Below, in pieces: positions 33,708 through 42,898 of a stretch of DNA of 43,524 bases. Position 1 is the stretch's first letter; every line of letters begins with the position of its first letter. Both the position numbers and the translations under genes were made by a program. Below the pieces are notes generated by a model that saw only the letters and a program-made list of their open reading frames with translations, searched no databases and was not told where the DNA came from. Source of the stretch: DASRBN01 sp035294305 (GTDB lineage Bacteria; Chloroflexota; Ktedonobacteria; Ktedonobacterales; Ktedonobacteraceae); the NCBI GenBank assembly GCA_035294305.1, contig DATGLD010000042.1, positions 1 to 43,524 on the forward strand. The letters run 5' to 3'.

Positions 33708-33828
33708 GTAGGGGCCAGATGTATCGCGCCCAGGTGGGGGTCACCGTGCTTAAAAACCTACCTGTGTAAGGGGTTAGCGTGCCCCTGGCGATTCCCCCAT
33801 CTCTGGGCGCGATACATCTGGCCTCTAC
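33708..33828. mobile_element. MITE-like element with 26-bp terminal inverted repeats
   Basis: The ends 33708-33733 and 33803-33828 are reverse complements with one mismatch; both start GTAG(G/A)GGCCAGATG when read inward. The pairing continues inward imperfectly through AGGTGGGGG / CCCCCATCT. The 121-bp unit has no coding frame. It fills the centre of the 355-bp gap between leucine dehydrogenase and the Tat-type phosphoesterase; the rest of that gap shows nothing else clear apart from a possible small hairpin near 33900. Confidence 0.7.
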
Positions 33829-33987
33829 CCGCAAGGATGGAGATTCCAAGAAAGCCTGTTTGTCCTGCTTGGCCTTGAGAGGGCATTCCTGTCCCTTCAG
33901 ATAGGGAAATACCCATCTATGCGGCGTTCATTTAGATAACGTGAAGCCCCTTGATTGTTCATTTCGTAGTCAGGAGAATGTGTATTC

Positions 33988-35262
33988 ATGGATCCGCGAC
34001 AGTGGTTCAATACGCGCCAGTCACGCCGCAAGGCGTTGCGCAATCTCGGTATACTCGCGGGAGCCGGTCTCTCAATCGATGCCGGTATCCGGGCGGTGAG
34101 CAGGGTTGCAGCTTCGATGCCGGGCAGCAATGTCAATCCCATCGACCACGTCCTGGTCGCCTGCCAGGAAAATCGTTCCTTCGATCACTATTTCGGCTAC
34201 TATCCGCGGGCGGGCAGATTTGGCATACCCGCCAATTATTCGCAGCCGGATGGCGATGGTGGTACCGTTACCCCCCATCATGATTTTTTCCCGATCACGG
34301 CTGATAACTCCCATACCTGGCAGGATATTCACAAGGAATGGGACAACGGAAAAATGGATGGTTTTTATACCACCGATGGCTCTAACGCGCTCGGCTATTA
34401 CGATGGCTCCGATCTTCCTTATTATTACGCGCTGGCGAATGCGTTTACCCTGTGTGGCAATTATTTTTGTTCATTGCTTGGCCCGTCCAATCCCAACCGT
34501 TTCTATCTTATGAGTGGCACCTGCGGTGGGAACACCACCAACAATGGGGATCGCGGAAGCTTCGACTGGCCAACCATCGCCGATCTGCTCGATCAGTATC
34601 ATATTTCATGGAAGTGCTACAATCTCGGCCTTGGTACCGGCACCTCCCTGGAAGATTTCAACATCCTCGTGTATTTCAAGAAATGGCAAAACGATGCCCG
34701 CCTCATGTTCAGTGAGGATGATTATCAGAACGATCTTGCGAACGGCACACTGCCGCAAGTCTCGTTTTTGATTACTGAGGCGCTGATCAGCGAGCATCCA
34801 CCGGCCGATATCCAGATGGGCCAGCATAAAATGGCCGATGTCATCAATGCGCTTATCGGATCGAGTTCCTGGCAAAGCTCGGTGCTGTTCTTCACCTATG
34901 ACGAGGGTGGCGGCTTTTTCGATCATGTAGCGCCGCCGCAGGTCGACGCATATGGCCTGGGTATTCGCGTGCCAACAGTAGTTGTTTCGCCCTATGCCAG
35001 GCGGGGTTATGTTTCAGGGCAGTTGTACGAACATAGTTCGATTCTGAAGTTCATTGAGCGGCGTTTTGGCCTGCCCACGCTGGCAAGTGTCAACCACCAG
35101 TTCGATACCGCGACGCCGGGAACCAATAACGATGCAGCCAATGGCAAGCCAACCGGCCCCGCTGCCCCGCCGCGCGACGGCCTGAACCAACTCGGAGATT
35201 TCTACGAGGCTTTCGATTTTTCGCAGGATCCTGATTATTATCCGTCGCTGCCGTCGTTCTAG
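33988..35262 (+). CDS. Tat-exported phosphoesterase (PF04185)
   Basis: 424 residues. The N-terminus has a twin-arginine motif, SRRKALRNLGILAGAGLSI. The enzyme domain shows DHVLVACQENRSFDHYFGYYP (metal ligands Glu-Asn; the end is FGYYP), LGPSNPNRFYLMSGT (nucleophile region), SEHPPADIQMGQ, and TYDEGGGFFDHVAPP. It belongs to the same superfamily as the two enzymes at 11930 and 17798 but to another branch, closer to Tat-dependent phospholipase C. It likely hydrolyses phosphoesters outside the cell. AGGAGA lies 11 nt before the ATG. It converges on the carboxypeptidase gene with five nt between stops. Confidence 0.9.
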   Translation: MDPRQWFNTRQSRRKALRNLGILAGAGLSIDAGIRAVSRVAASMPGSNVNPIDHVLVACQENRSFDHYFGYYPRAGRFGIPANYSQPDGDGGTVTPHHDFFPITADNSHTWQDIHKEWDNGKMDGFYTTDGSNALGYYDGSDLPYYYALANAFTLCGNYFCSLLGPSNPNRFYLMSGTCGGNTTNNGDRGSFDWPTIADLLDQYHISWKCYNLGLGTGTSLEDFNILVYFKKWQNDARLMFSEDDYQNDLANGTLPQVSFLITEALISEHPPADIQMGQHKMADVINALIGSSSWQSSVLFFTYDEGGGFFDHVAPPQVDAYGLGIRVPTVVVSPYARRGYVSGQLYEHSSILKFIERRFGLPTLASVNHQFDTATPGTNNDAANGKPTGPAAPPRDGLNQLGDFYEAFDFSQDPDYYPSLPSF

Positions 35263-35267
35263 TACCG

Positions 35268-36263
35268 CTATGGGGGCGGTGGCAGCAGCGGAAGTCCGAA
35301 GCCCCAGTTAAGCAGTAATTTCGCGTCGTTGAAGCGACTTACCGCATCGCTACTATGCAGGACCACCCCGATCAGGTGATGGGTGGAGCGTGTCGCCGAG
35401 AAAACCAGGCACTCTCCGGCTTCCAGGGTATAGCCGGTCTTGATGCCGGTTGCGCCCGTGTAGGTGCTGAGCAAGAGATTCGTGTTGGTCCAGTTATAAG
35501 CATGATGTATGCTGCTCGCGGGAAGCGTATAGTGCTTGGTAGCGACGATCTGGGCGAAAAGCGGGATGCTCATCGCATAGTCCGCCAATCTCACCAGGTC
35601 ATAGGCGGTCGTATAGTGACCGGGCAGAGGATGGCCGCTGGCGTCATAATAAGTAAGCCCGTCAGGATTGATATAGTGGGTTTGATAGAGATGCAAGCGA
35701 TAGGCAAATAGATTCATCAGGTTCACGAAGTTGCTGGTCGTGCCCCCCACAGCGTCGGCGATGGCGATGGCGGCATCGTCGCCCGATGGTAATAACAGCG
35801 CGTAGAGCAGGTCCTTGAGAGAAATCTGGTCGCCGACTCGCAACTGAGCATTGCTGCCATCATTCAAGATCACCTCGTTAATGGCGTCCTGGTGGATGGT
35901 CACGAGTTCGTTTAGATTACCGGCGCGTAAAGCTACCAGGGCCGTCATGATCTTGGTTGTGCTTGCCATAGGAACCGGGCGCTCGGCGTTGACATCGTCC
36001 AGGATATGACCGGTATCAGCATCCATTAAGATGGCTTCTGTGGCGGTGATAGTGGGTGGCTTCCCCTCCACGGTCAGGACTGGTGTGGGTTGAGGAGTAG
36101 GTGTGGGGGTAAAGGGTAACAGGGTAGGCGTCAGATAGAGGGCAGCCTGAGAGCTGCCCCCGAATAGGTCTTGACCAACAGGTGTCAGGATAAGCACCGG
36201 CACCAGAAGCAAAAGCAGGATAGCCACAATGATCAGGATAAAAGCAAGGGTACGACGTGTCAT
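35268..36263 (-). CDS. D-alanyl-D-alanine carboxypeptidase (peptidase S11)
   Basis: 331 residues. An N-terminal membrane anchor (about 8-28) is followed by a Thr/Pro-rich stalk (TPTPTPQPTP) and the penicillin-binding domain. The active-site motifs are S101-T-T-K104, S160-G-D162 (the SxN motif has Asp in place of the usual Asn) and KTG in GIKTGYTLEAG. It should remove terminal D-Ala from peptidoglycan stem peptides on the outer face. No C-terminal PBP5-type anchor domain is present, so the N-terminal segment is the tether. It follows gatB by 63 nt and may share its transcript. Confidence 0.9.
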   Translation of the reverse strand: MTRRTLAFILIIVAILLLLLVPVLILTPVGQDLFGGSSQAALYLTPTLLPFTPTPTPQPTPVLTVEGKPPTITATEAILMDADTGHILDDVNAERPVPMASTTKIMTALVALRAGNLNELVTIHQDAINEVILNDGSNAQLRVGDQISLKDLLYALLLPSGDDAAIAIADAVGGTTSNFVNLMNLFAYRLHLYQTHYINPDGLTYYDASGHPLPGHYTTAYDLVRLADYAMSIPLFAQIVATKHYTLPASSIHHAYNWTNTNLLLSTYTGATGIKTGYTLEAGECLVFSATRSTHHLIGVVLHSSDAVSRFNDAKLLLNWGFGLPLLPPPP

Positions 36264-36326
36264 AATCGTTCCATGTTTCCTATCTTAAGTGGCGCCTGGT
36301 GGCCATTCCGTAGCATCGAAGAAAAC

Positions 36327-37673
36327 CTACATCGCATCGAGTCGTGCTACAAGCAGCTCTTTCACTCTCTCTGGCGTGGCTTTCCCTTTGAGCTGGCGCA
36401 TACATGCTCCCACCAGGAACATCACTGCATTTGTCTTGCCCTTTTTGTAATCTTCGACCGCCTTTGGGTTGCTCGCGATGGCCTCTTGAACGACCGCCAG
36501 CAGTTCGGTTTCATCGATGGCCTCGATTTTCCGGGAAGCGACGATGTCTTTAATCAACTCGGCAGGAACCATCGTATCAATATCTACCTTTTTGTTGATA
36601 ATCACATTGGCAATGATCTTCGGCTCTACACCGTGCTGTTGGCCGACTTTCACTGCCTCCTCGAAAAAGTCCGCCAGGCGCCTTTCGCGCGTCAGCAGTT
36701 CCGCATCATAGTCTGTGATGGAGTAGCTTTGTATAAAACGCGCTTTTTTCGCGTCTGCCAATTCTGGTAGCGCCTTACGAAGGGCATCGATCTGTTCGGA
36801 TTGCCATTGGAAGGGCGGAATATCAGGTTCAGGGAAGTACCTGTAGTCCATGGCTTCCTCTTTTGTGCGCTGGCCGAGGGTCACATGCCGCCTCTCGTCC
36901 CATCCTCTGGTTTCTTGAATGGGCGTCTCTCCACGTTCAAGTATGCTGCTCTGGCGCTTCAGTTCGTAGTTGATGGCCCGCTCAACGAAGGAGAACGAGT
37001 TGATATTTTTGACCTCCACTTTGTAGTCTGGCAAACCCGTTTCACCTGCCTTGCGCACAGAGATGTTCGGCTCGAAGCGCATCTCCCCCTTGTCCGGGTT
37101 AGCGGTGGCCACGCCCAGGTAACGGATGATCTGTTGCAGCTTTTGCAGGTATTCTTTGACCTGGTCCGCGTTCTCAAAGTCAGGCTCGGTCACGATCTCA
37201 ACCAGCGGAACGCCTGAGCGGTTGAAATCGATCAGGCTAACGGCGCGACCATCCAGGTCTTGGTGCATCAGCTTGCCGGTGTCTTCTTCCATATGAACCC
37301 TGCGAATGCGAATCTTCTTGTTGTTGCTGAGCAAGATATATCCTTTTGCGCAAAAAGGATGCTGGTATTGGCTGATTTGATAGCCCTTCGGCAAATCAGG
37401 GTAATAGTAGTGCTTCCTATCGAATTGCGAAAACAGCGCGATGTCGCAATTGAGGGCCAGGCCGATCATTATGCATCCCTCGATAGCCTTCTCGTTCGGT
37501 ACCGGTAGTGCCCCAGGAAGTCCCAGACAAACGGGGCAGGTATGCGTATTTGGCTCCTGGCCAAAGTAATCGCTGCTGCACCGGCAAAACATTTTGGACG
37601 CGGTACTCAGTTCTACGTGAACTTCCAGGCCAATAACGGGTTGATAAGTGATTGTTCGTATATCGTTACTCAT
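36327..37673 (-). CDS. gatB: Aspartyl/glutamyl-tRNA amidotransferase subunit B
   Basis: 448 residues from the ATG at 37673, which overlaps the gatA stop as ATGA and has GGAAG upstream. A 45-residue upstream extension was rejected. Diagnostic regions are VIGLEVHVELSTASKMFCRC, NTHTCPVCLGLPGALPV (zinc cysteines C and C-x2-C), HYYYPDLPKGYQISQY and MRFEPNISV. The C-terminal YqeY-like tail ends in a helical tRNA-binding domain. It transfers ammonia to Glu-tRNA(Gln) or Asp-tRNA(Asn) after ATP activation. It completes a gatC-gatA-gatB operon. Confidence 0.97.
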   Translation of the reverse strand: MSNDIRTITYQPVIGLEVHVELSTASKMFCRCSSDYFGQEPNTHTCPVCLGLPGALPVPNEKAIEGCIMIGLALNCDIALFSQFDRKHYYYPDLPKGYQISQYQHPFCAKGYILLSNNKKIRIRRVHMEEDTGKLMHQDLDGRAVSLIDFNRSGVPLVEIVTEPDFENADQVKEYLQKLQQIIRYLGVATANPDKGEMRFEPNISVRKAGETGLPDYKVEVKNINSFSFVERAINYELKRQSSILERGETPIQETRGWDERRHVTLGQRTKEEAMDYRYFPEPDIPPFQWQSEQIDALRKALPELADAKKARFIQSYSITDYDAELLTRERRLADFFEEAVKVGQQHGVEPKIIANVIINKKVDIDTMVPAELIKDIVASRKIEAIDETELLAVVQEAIASNPKAVEDYKKGKTNAVMFLVGACMRQLKGKATPERVKELLVARLDAM

Positions 37674-39079
37674 AGATTTGGCTTCCTGTTGCTCCAGTCG
37701 GTGACTTGTTCGTATTGGTATGCGAGATTGAGGATCAGGTCTTCCATAAAGTACGGTCCCATGATTTGCATGCTTATAGGGAGAAGCTCTTTGGAGAAAC
37801 CGCAACATATGCTGATACCGGGCAGGCCCGCGATGGTCGATGCTTCCACCAGCACGTCAGAAATTTCGCCGAACATGGGATGATCTTTGCTTGAACCAAC
37901 CGGTAATGCCGTAGAAGGCGTAGTTGGCCCAATGACCACATCAACCTCTTGAAATGCTCGCTCGAAATCTTCGACAATCAAGGTTCTTACTTTTTGAGCC
38001 TTTGCGTAGTAGGCGTCATAATAGCCTGCCGACAGGCTGTAGGTTCCGAGCATAATTCTTCTTTGTGCCTCTTCACCGAACGCGTCGCGCCCGAAGCCAT
38101 AACGTATGCCATCGTACCGCGCCAGGTTTGAAGAGACCTCGGAACGTTGTAAAATCGTATATACGGCAATAGCATATTGCGGGTCGAACAGCTTAATCTT
38201 CTTGACCTTATGCCCCAGGCGTTCGAACTCTTGCAATGCCTTTTGTACCGCGGCCACGATCTCTGGATCGACACCATTGAAGTAGTCATCCGAAATGCCG
38301 ATGGTCAGGTTCTCACGCTTTTCCTTGAGCAGTTTCCGGTAAGGCTTTGGTGGTAGAGGTGATGTTGTGGCATCCATCGGATCATGCCCGGCTAAAACCT
38401 CAAGCATCAGCGCCGCATCCTCGACGGATTTTGTAATCGGCCCCGGACTATCCAGGGATGATGCCATGGCGATGACACCGTAGCGGCTGACCCTTCCGTA
38501 GGTTGGTTTCAGGCCGACGACGCCGCACCATGCCGCCGGTTGTCGAATAGAGCCGGCTGTTTCAGAACCGACGGCAGCTATTGCCTCGTCTGCCGCCACG
38601 CTTGCAGCCGCGCCGCCGGATGAGCCACCCGGCAATCGCTCGATATTCCATGGGTTGCGGGTCGGTCCGAAATCGGACGCTTCGGTTGAAGACCCGTGCG
38701 CGAATGCGTCCATATTGGTCTTCCCCAGGCGAATTGCGCCCGCCTCTGTCACCAGCCGGACAACCGTCGCATCATATGGCGGCACGAAATTCCTTAACAC
38801 ATTGCTCGAAGCAGTCGTTCTTACCCCGTTCGTGCAAAAGTTATCTTTGATTGAAATGGGGATGCCGAGTAAAGGTCGAACATCGCCACTGCCTAGTAAG
38901 GTATCGGCTTTTTGGGCCTCTTCCAGCGCCTGTTCCCCAGTTAGGGTAACAAATGCGTGCAGTTTTGGCTCAACAGCTTTAATTCTTTCAAGACATGCGC
39001 TTGTTAATTCGCGCGCGGAAAAATTCTTTTCTAGCAACCCCTTGCGAGCTTCCGTGATAGTCAGTTCATAGAGTTTCAT
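37670..39079 (-). CDS. gatA: Aspartyl/glutamyl-tRNA amidotransferase subunit A
   Basis: 469 residues of the amidase-signature family. The Ser-cisSer-Lys triad is present: Lys in ISIKDNFCTNG, and the two serines in LPGGSSGGAAA and GSETAGSIRQPA. It releases ammonia from glutamine for GatB. GAGGAA lies ten nt before the ATG. It is preceded by gatC with a gap of six nt and overlaps gatB by four bases. Length and motifs are normal. Confidence 0.97.
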   Translation of the reverse strand: MKLYELTITEARKGLLEKNFSARELTSACLERIKAVEPKLHAFVTLTGEQALEEAQKADTLLGSGDVRPLLGIPISIKDNFCTNGVRTTASSNVLRNFVPPYDATVVRLVTEAGAIRLGKTNMDAFAHGSSTEASDFGPTRNPWNIERLPGGSSGGAAASVAADEAIAAVGSETAGSIRQPAAWCGVVGLKPTYGRVSRYGVIAMASSLDSPGPITKSVEDAALMLEVLAGHDPMDATTSPLPPKPYRKLLKEKRENLTIGISDDYFNGVDPEIVAAVQKALQEFERLGHKVKKIKLFDPQYAIAVYTILQRSEVSSNLARYDGIRYGFGRDAFGEEAQRRIMLGTYSLSAGYYDAYYAKAQKVRTLIVEDFERAFQEVDVVIGPTTPSTALPVGSSKDHPMFGEISDVLVEASTIAGLPGISICCGFSKELLPISMQIMGPYFMEDLILNLAYQYEQVTDWSNRKPNL

Positions 39080-39085
39080 GCGTAT

Positions 39086-39367
39086 TTATTCCTCAAAGAT
39101 GGCATTTACGACAATGTATCCATTGTATGTGTCCGGCGCGTTCTCCAGTGCGGCTTGCTGGGGCAAGGAATCCGACACGGTATCATCTCGCATCACATTG
39201 GTAAGCCCGGTTACCTGACTAGTTGGCTCTACATCTTCGGTGGGTATTTCATTCAGCCGGTCTATATACAAAAGTGTTTCGGTGAGTTGTTTTCCAAGTA
39301 TTTCCAGGCGTTTTTCATCGAGTGGCAGATTCGCGAGTTTCGCCACGTGTTCTACATTGATTTCCAA
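39086..39367 (-). CDS. gatC: Aspartyl/glutamyl-tRNA amidotransferase subunit C
   Basis: 93 residues, the usual size. It has VEHVAKLANLPLDEKR, LNEIPTEDVEPTSQV, MRDD and the C-terminal LENAPDTYNGYIVVNAIFE, all typical of GatC, which links GatA and GatB. It is the first gene of the operon. The 142-bp gap before it shows no clear promoter. Confidence 0.95.
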   Translation of the reverse strand: MEINVEHVAKLANLPLDEKRLEILGKQLTETLLYIDRLNEIPTEDVEPTSQVTGLTNVMRDDTVSDSLPQQAALENAPDTYNGYIVVNAIFEE

Positions 39368-39509
39368 CCTTCTCTCTCCTCATCTTTGGTAGTGTAATGT
39401 CAAAGTGCAACTTTTCGCTGTCTATGATAGTAGTATCCAGCCCCTACGCTCCGCAGTGCCTGATTTAGGGATAGACATCATTGTGCTTCACTATCCTACT
39501 ACAATGCTC

Positions 39510-41135
39510 TCACAAGGTCAATAACGCTGCTTTCTGGCCCTTGAGCGGCAGCGCAAAGTAGAATGTAGCGCCCGACCCTTTCTGGCTTTCTACCCAGAGT
39601 CGTCCATGGTGCTGCTTGATAATCTGGCTGGAGATGTATAAACCAATACCAAGCCCGGAAAAGGGTTTATCGTCGTCATCGCTGATCTGATAGAAGCGAT
39701 CAAAAATTTTCTGGTGATGTACTGGCGCAATCCCTTTCCCGAAGTCCTGCACGCTCACAATAGCCTGCTCCTGGTCTGCTGATACTCGAACAACGACTTG
39801 ATCGGCATCCGGAGAATACTTCACGGCGTTGTTCAGCAGGTTAATCAACACCTGTCCAATACGGTCTCTATCGCCAACCGCCGCCGGCTGTGCGGCGCTT
39901 TCAAAGTGCAGGTGGTGTGTGTGTATCATTGCCTGCATTATTTCGACGGTCTGGCTCACCAATTCGTTGAGGTCCAGGGTCTCAATATTGAGGGGAAGTT
40001 TCTCCTTTTGCATTTTCGAGATGTCAAGCAGGTCCTTGATCAGTTTCGTTAGCTTGTCTAGTTGACTATCCATGCGTGTAAGATATGGCAAGGGCTCAAG
40101 AATGCCCTGCTTTTCAAACATGCGTTTCAGCAGTTGAGTGAACCCTTTGAGGCTGGTGAGAGGAGTTTTCAGTTCATGACTTGCCATGCCAATGAAGGCA
40201 TCTTTGTGCTGCTCAAGCTCTTTTTGTTCTGTGATATCGCTGAAAATATTGACTGCCAGTTGTACATTGCCATGTTCGTCAACAATAGGGGTTGATTTGA
40301 GTAAAGCCCAGGAAGATATGCCGCTCTGTGTATCCAGATAGTGAATAACCCTTTCCGCGTGCGGTTCTCCCTGTAGCACCTTAAATGCGGGGAGTTCTGC
40401 CGGCGGAAGAAGATGGTCATCTTCGTCTTTCATAATGAAGCGAGTTAAATACTGCTCCAGGGCCTGTTTGTCAAGGGTAAGCATCTCTTGCGCGGAGGAA
40501 AATCCGTAACGTCGTGCACCTGTATCATTGATATAAACGATAGCGCCACTTGTGTCCTGTACGGTGATACCATCGGCGACGTGCTGGAAAATCACTTCGA
40601 GTTGCTGTTTGGCCTGTCGTAATTCGACCTGCATGCGTTTTTGCTCGCTGATGTCACGTGCGATGGCTGAAGCTCCAACGATCGTCCCGGAACGGTCTGT
40701 GATGGGCGAAACTGTGACGGAGATATCGAGAAGCGTTCCATCTTTTCTCAATCGCTTCGTCTCATACGGCTCGACACGCTCCCCTTTTTTAATTCGCTCC
40801 ATGATCTGGAAAAACTCATCTTGTCTATCGAGCGGAAAGATTACGGTAATCGATTTCCCAATCACTTCTTCAGCGGTATATCCATACATCCTTTCAGCGG
40901 AGGCATTCCAGCTAGTAATAATCCCGTCCAGCGTTTTACTGATAATAGCGTCGTAAGATGAGACAACAATGGCAGCGAGACTCTGGCGGGTATCTTCTTC
41001 CTCAGAACTGTTTTCTAGTGGCACGGGAAATCGCTGCTCACCCTCCCGAGGGCTATTTTCGGTCCATACTTGCATGTTCTTCGAGTATGCGGTGCTTGGT
41101 TGCAAATTCTTTTGAGCAGCAAGCGGGTCATGCAT
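39510..41135 (-). CDS. Cytoplasmic PAS-PAS sensor histidine kinase
   Basis: 541 residues with no membrane span. PAS 1 covers about residues 53-165 (YDAIISKTLDGIITSWNASAERMYGY is its start, with end DISEQKRM); PAS 2 covers about 175-305. The HisKA box has H320 in GMASHELKTPLTSLKGF. The ATPase domain has LINLLNNAVKYSP (N box), VQDFGKGI (G1) and FSGLGIGLYIS (G2). No response regulator gene is adjacent, so it is an orphan kinase whose partner lies elsewhere. AGGAA lies eight nt before the ATG. A soluble ligand or cofactor is expected for PAS, but none can be named. Confidence 0.92.
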   Translation of the reverse strand: MHDPLAAQKNLQPSTAYSKNMQVWTENSPREGEQRFPVPLENSSEEEDTRQSLAAIVVSSYDAIISKTLDGIITSWNASAERMYGYTAEEVIGKSITVIFPLDRQDEFFQIMERIKKGERVEPYETKRLRKDGTLLDISVTVSPITDRSGTIVGASAIARDISEQKRMQVELRQAKQQLEVIFQHVADGITVQDTSGAIVYINDTGARRYGFSSAQEMLTLDKQALEQYLTRFIMKDEDDHLLPPAELPAFKVLQGEPHAERVIHYLDTQSGISSWALLKSTPIVDEHGNVQLAVNIFSDITEQKELEQHKDAFIGMASHELKTPLTSLKGFTQLLKRMFEKQGILEPLPYLTRMDSQLDKLTKLIKDLLDISKMQKEKLPLNIETLDLNELVSQTVEIMQAMIHTHHLHFESAAQPAAVGDRDRIGQVLINLLNNAVKYSPDADQVVVRVSADQEQAIVSVQDFGKGIAPVHHQKIFDRFYQISDDDDKPFSGLGIGLYISSQIIKQHHGRLWVESQKGSGATFYFALPLKGQKAALLTL

Positions 41136-41262
41136 GGATCAGGTTCCTTTCGAGTCGATTTCCTTTTTATCTTACAGCACAATGAAACCAAAAGTTACAC
41201 ATTTTTTGAATGTGGTGCAGGTCTATTGACCGGTCGGCAAGCGGTTATAAGTCGCGCCGCAA

Positions 41263-41559
41263 TTACCAACGCACATGGAAGCCGCTGAGATGTTGCGTTG
41301 GCTGTCCCCATGCTAAATGTACATCTGTGACATGCGCGGCCGGTGGGCCTTGTCTTAGCAAGGTGACGAGGCGTTCGAGTGCGGGACGCGTTCCTTGAGC
41401 TACTACTTCTACGCTGCCATCATACTCATTGCGTGCGTATCCCCGCAGTCCCAGCGCCAGGGCGTGTTCTACGACGAAGTAGCGAAAGCCGACACCTTGA
41501 ACACGGCCAAGCACATATGCGTGTAGCTCCTGGATATCCGTACGATTAGCTTGATTCAT
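41263..41559 (-). CDS. acyP: Acylphosphatase
   Basis: 98 residues from the ATG at 41559; a 57-residue upstream extension is unlike the family. The phosphate loop and Arg are in GRVQGVGFRYF, and the catalytic Asn in GYARNEYDGSVEVVAQG. It hydrolyses acyl phosphates such as 1,3-bisphosphoglycerate and carbamoyl phosphate. The ribosome site is weak. It stands alone, divergent from the moxR gene. Confidence 0.93.
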   Translation of the reverse strand: MNQANRTDIQELHAYVLGRVQGVGFRYFVVEHALALGLRGYARNEYDGSVEVVAQGTRPALERLVTLLRQGPPAAHVTDVHLAWGQPTQHLSGFHVRW

Positions 41560-41923
41560 AGCTTGATGATAGCATAAACAGCATGAACCTACCAGAGATA
41601 CCTCCCTGGTGATTACCCATAAGTTGGCGCGAAGCACCTCGCCATTTTTCAGCATCGATTCAGCTAAGGTTGATAAAATAAGCGCAAATATGCAACAAAA
41701 GCCGTTTTTAAGACGTAGTAATATACACAACTATTTTTTGTGATTGCCGGGTGCTGTACCTTTTTCCTTTGTGCTGGCGTATTAACGTGGTACACTATGG
41801 AACGATGGGTGTTCATATTGTTTGTAGGGGCGCAACACATTGCACCTTTCATCGGACAGCACCACAAGAAGTAAACCTGCCTTCTGTAGGTGCAAGGTCA
41901 GGCTGCCAGGAGAAAAAATACAT
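41560..41923 (+). other. Divergent region before moxR
   Basis: 364 bp with no credible gene. It holds the extended -10 promoter of the moxR gene. It also holds GTAGGGGCGCAACACATTGC at 41825-41844, whose first eight bases match the ends of the MITE-like element at 33708; this may be a remnant of such a repeat. Confidence 0.35.
41788..41796 (+). promoter_or_regulatory. Extended -10 promoter for the moxR operon
   Basis: TGG-TACACT fits TGN-TANNNT; a poor -35 (TTGTGC, 41769-41774) lies 16 nt upstream. Transcription near 41803 would give a leader of about 120 nt before the ATG at 41924. Confidence 0.45.
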
Positions 41924-42895
41924 ATGCAGTCAATACAAGATTTAGCCAACGCGGTGCAACGGGTGATCAGCAATGTTGAGAAAGTCATTGTTGGAAAGGC
42001 CGAACCGGTAGCCTTCAGTTTGATAGCCGTGATCTGCCGGGGGCACGTCTTAATTGAAGATGTACCGGGCGTTGGGAAAACCGTTCTTACCAAAGCTATT
42101 GCGCGTTCCATCGGATGTACATTTAAGCGTATCCAGTTCACTCCAGACTTGCTCCCCAGTGATGTTACTGGCGTCTCTATTTATAATCAGAAGACGGGTA
42201 ATTTTGAATTTCGCGCAGGTCCTATAATGGCGCAGATTGTGCTTGCCGACGAGATCAACCGCGCCACTCCCAAGACTCAATCGGCCCTGCTCGAGGCGAT
42301 GGAAGAAAATCAGGTCACGATCGATGGCGTGACGTACCGTCTACCGGAACCCTTTATGGTCATGGCGACGCAGAATCCGATCGAATACGAAGGCACATTC
42401 CCTTTGCCTGAAGCGCAGCTCGACCGTTTCATGATGAATATCCGGCTGGGCTATCCGAAGGCCGGGGACGAAATGAACATTCTTGATACACATCAGTTTC
42501 ATCATCCCCTGGATGACCTGGCACAAATTATGACGGCTGAAGAACTGGTGCAAATCCAGCAGCAGGTACGCAGCATTCATGTCGATCCCTCGATTCGCGA
42601 ATATATCGTGGCTATTGCCAATGCCACGCGCAACCATAACAATATCTATCTAGGCTCCAGCCCACGCGGGTCTCTGGCGCTTTTCCGAGCTTCTCAGGCC
42701 CTGGCAGCGATACGCGGGCGCGGCTATGTCATCCCTGATGATGTCAAGCTGCTAACCAAGCCAACATTAGCGCACCGCATCATCGTTACTCCCGCGGCCC
42801 GCGTGCGTGCGATTTCATCTACTGCCATCCTGGATGAAATTTTGCAGAGCGTACCGGTGCCTGGCGCGTGGGTCGGTGGTGGAAAGGGGCGCTGA
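41924..42895 (+). CDS. moxR: MoxR-family AAA+ ATPase
   Basis: 323 residues from the ATG at 41924, with AGGAGA at 41908-41913. Walker A is EDVPGVGKTVLTKA (about residues 44-57), Walker B VLADEINRATPKTQSALLEAMEE (ends VLADEINR and LEAMEE). The sensor region is MATQNPIEYEGTFPLPEAQLDRF. The C-terminal lid domain has SPRGSLALFRASQALAAIRGRGYVIPDDV. MoxR ATPases act as chaperones for metal insertion or complex assembly, usually with DUF58 and VWA partners. The DUF58 gene follows after three nt, as expected. Confidence 0.95.
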   Translation: MQSIQDLANAVQRVISNVEKVIVGKAEPVAFSLIAVICRGHVLIEDVPGVGKTVLTKAIARSIGCTFKRIQFTPDLLPSDVTGVSIYNQKTGNFEFRAGPIMAQIVLADEINRATPKTQSALLEAMEENQVTIDGVTYRLPEPFMVMATQNPIEYEGTFPLPEAQLDRFMMNIRLGYPKAGDEMNILDTHQFHHPLDDLAQIMTAEELVQIQQQVRSIHVDPSIREYIVAIANATRNHNNIYLGSSPRGSLALFRASQALAAIRGRGYVIPDDVKLLTKPTLAHRIIVTPAARVRAISSTAILDEILQSVPVPGAWVGGGKGR

Positions 42896-42898
42896 CCT

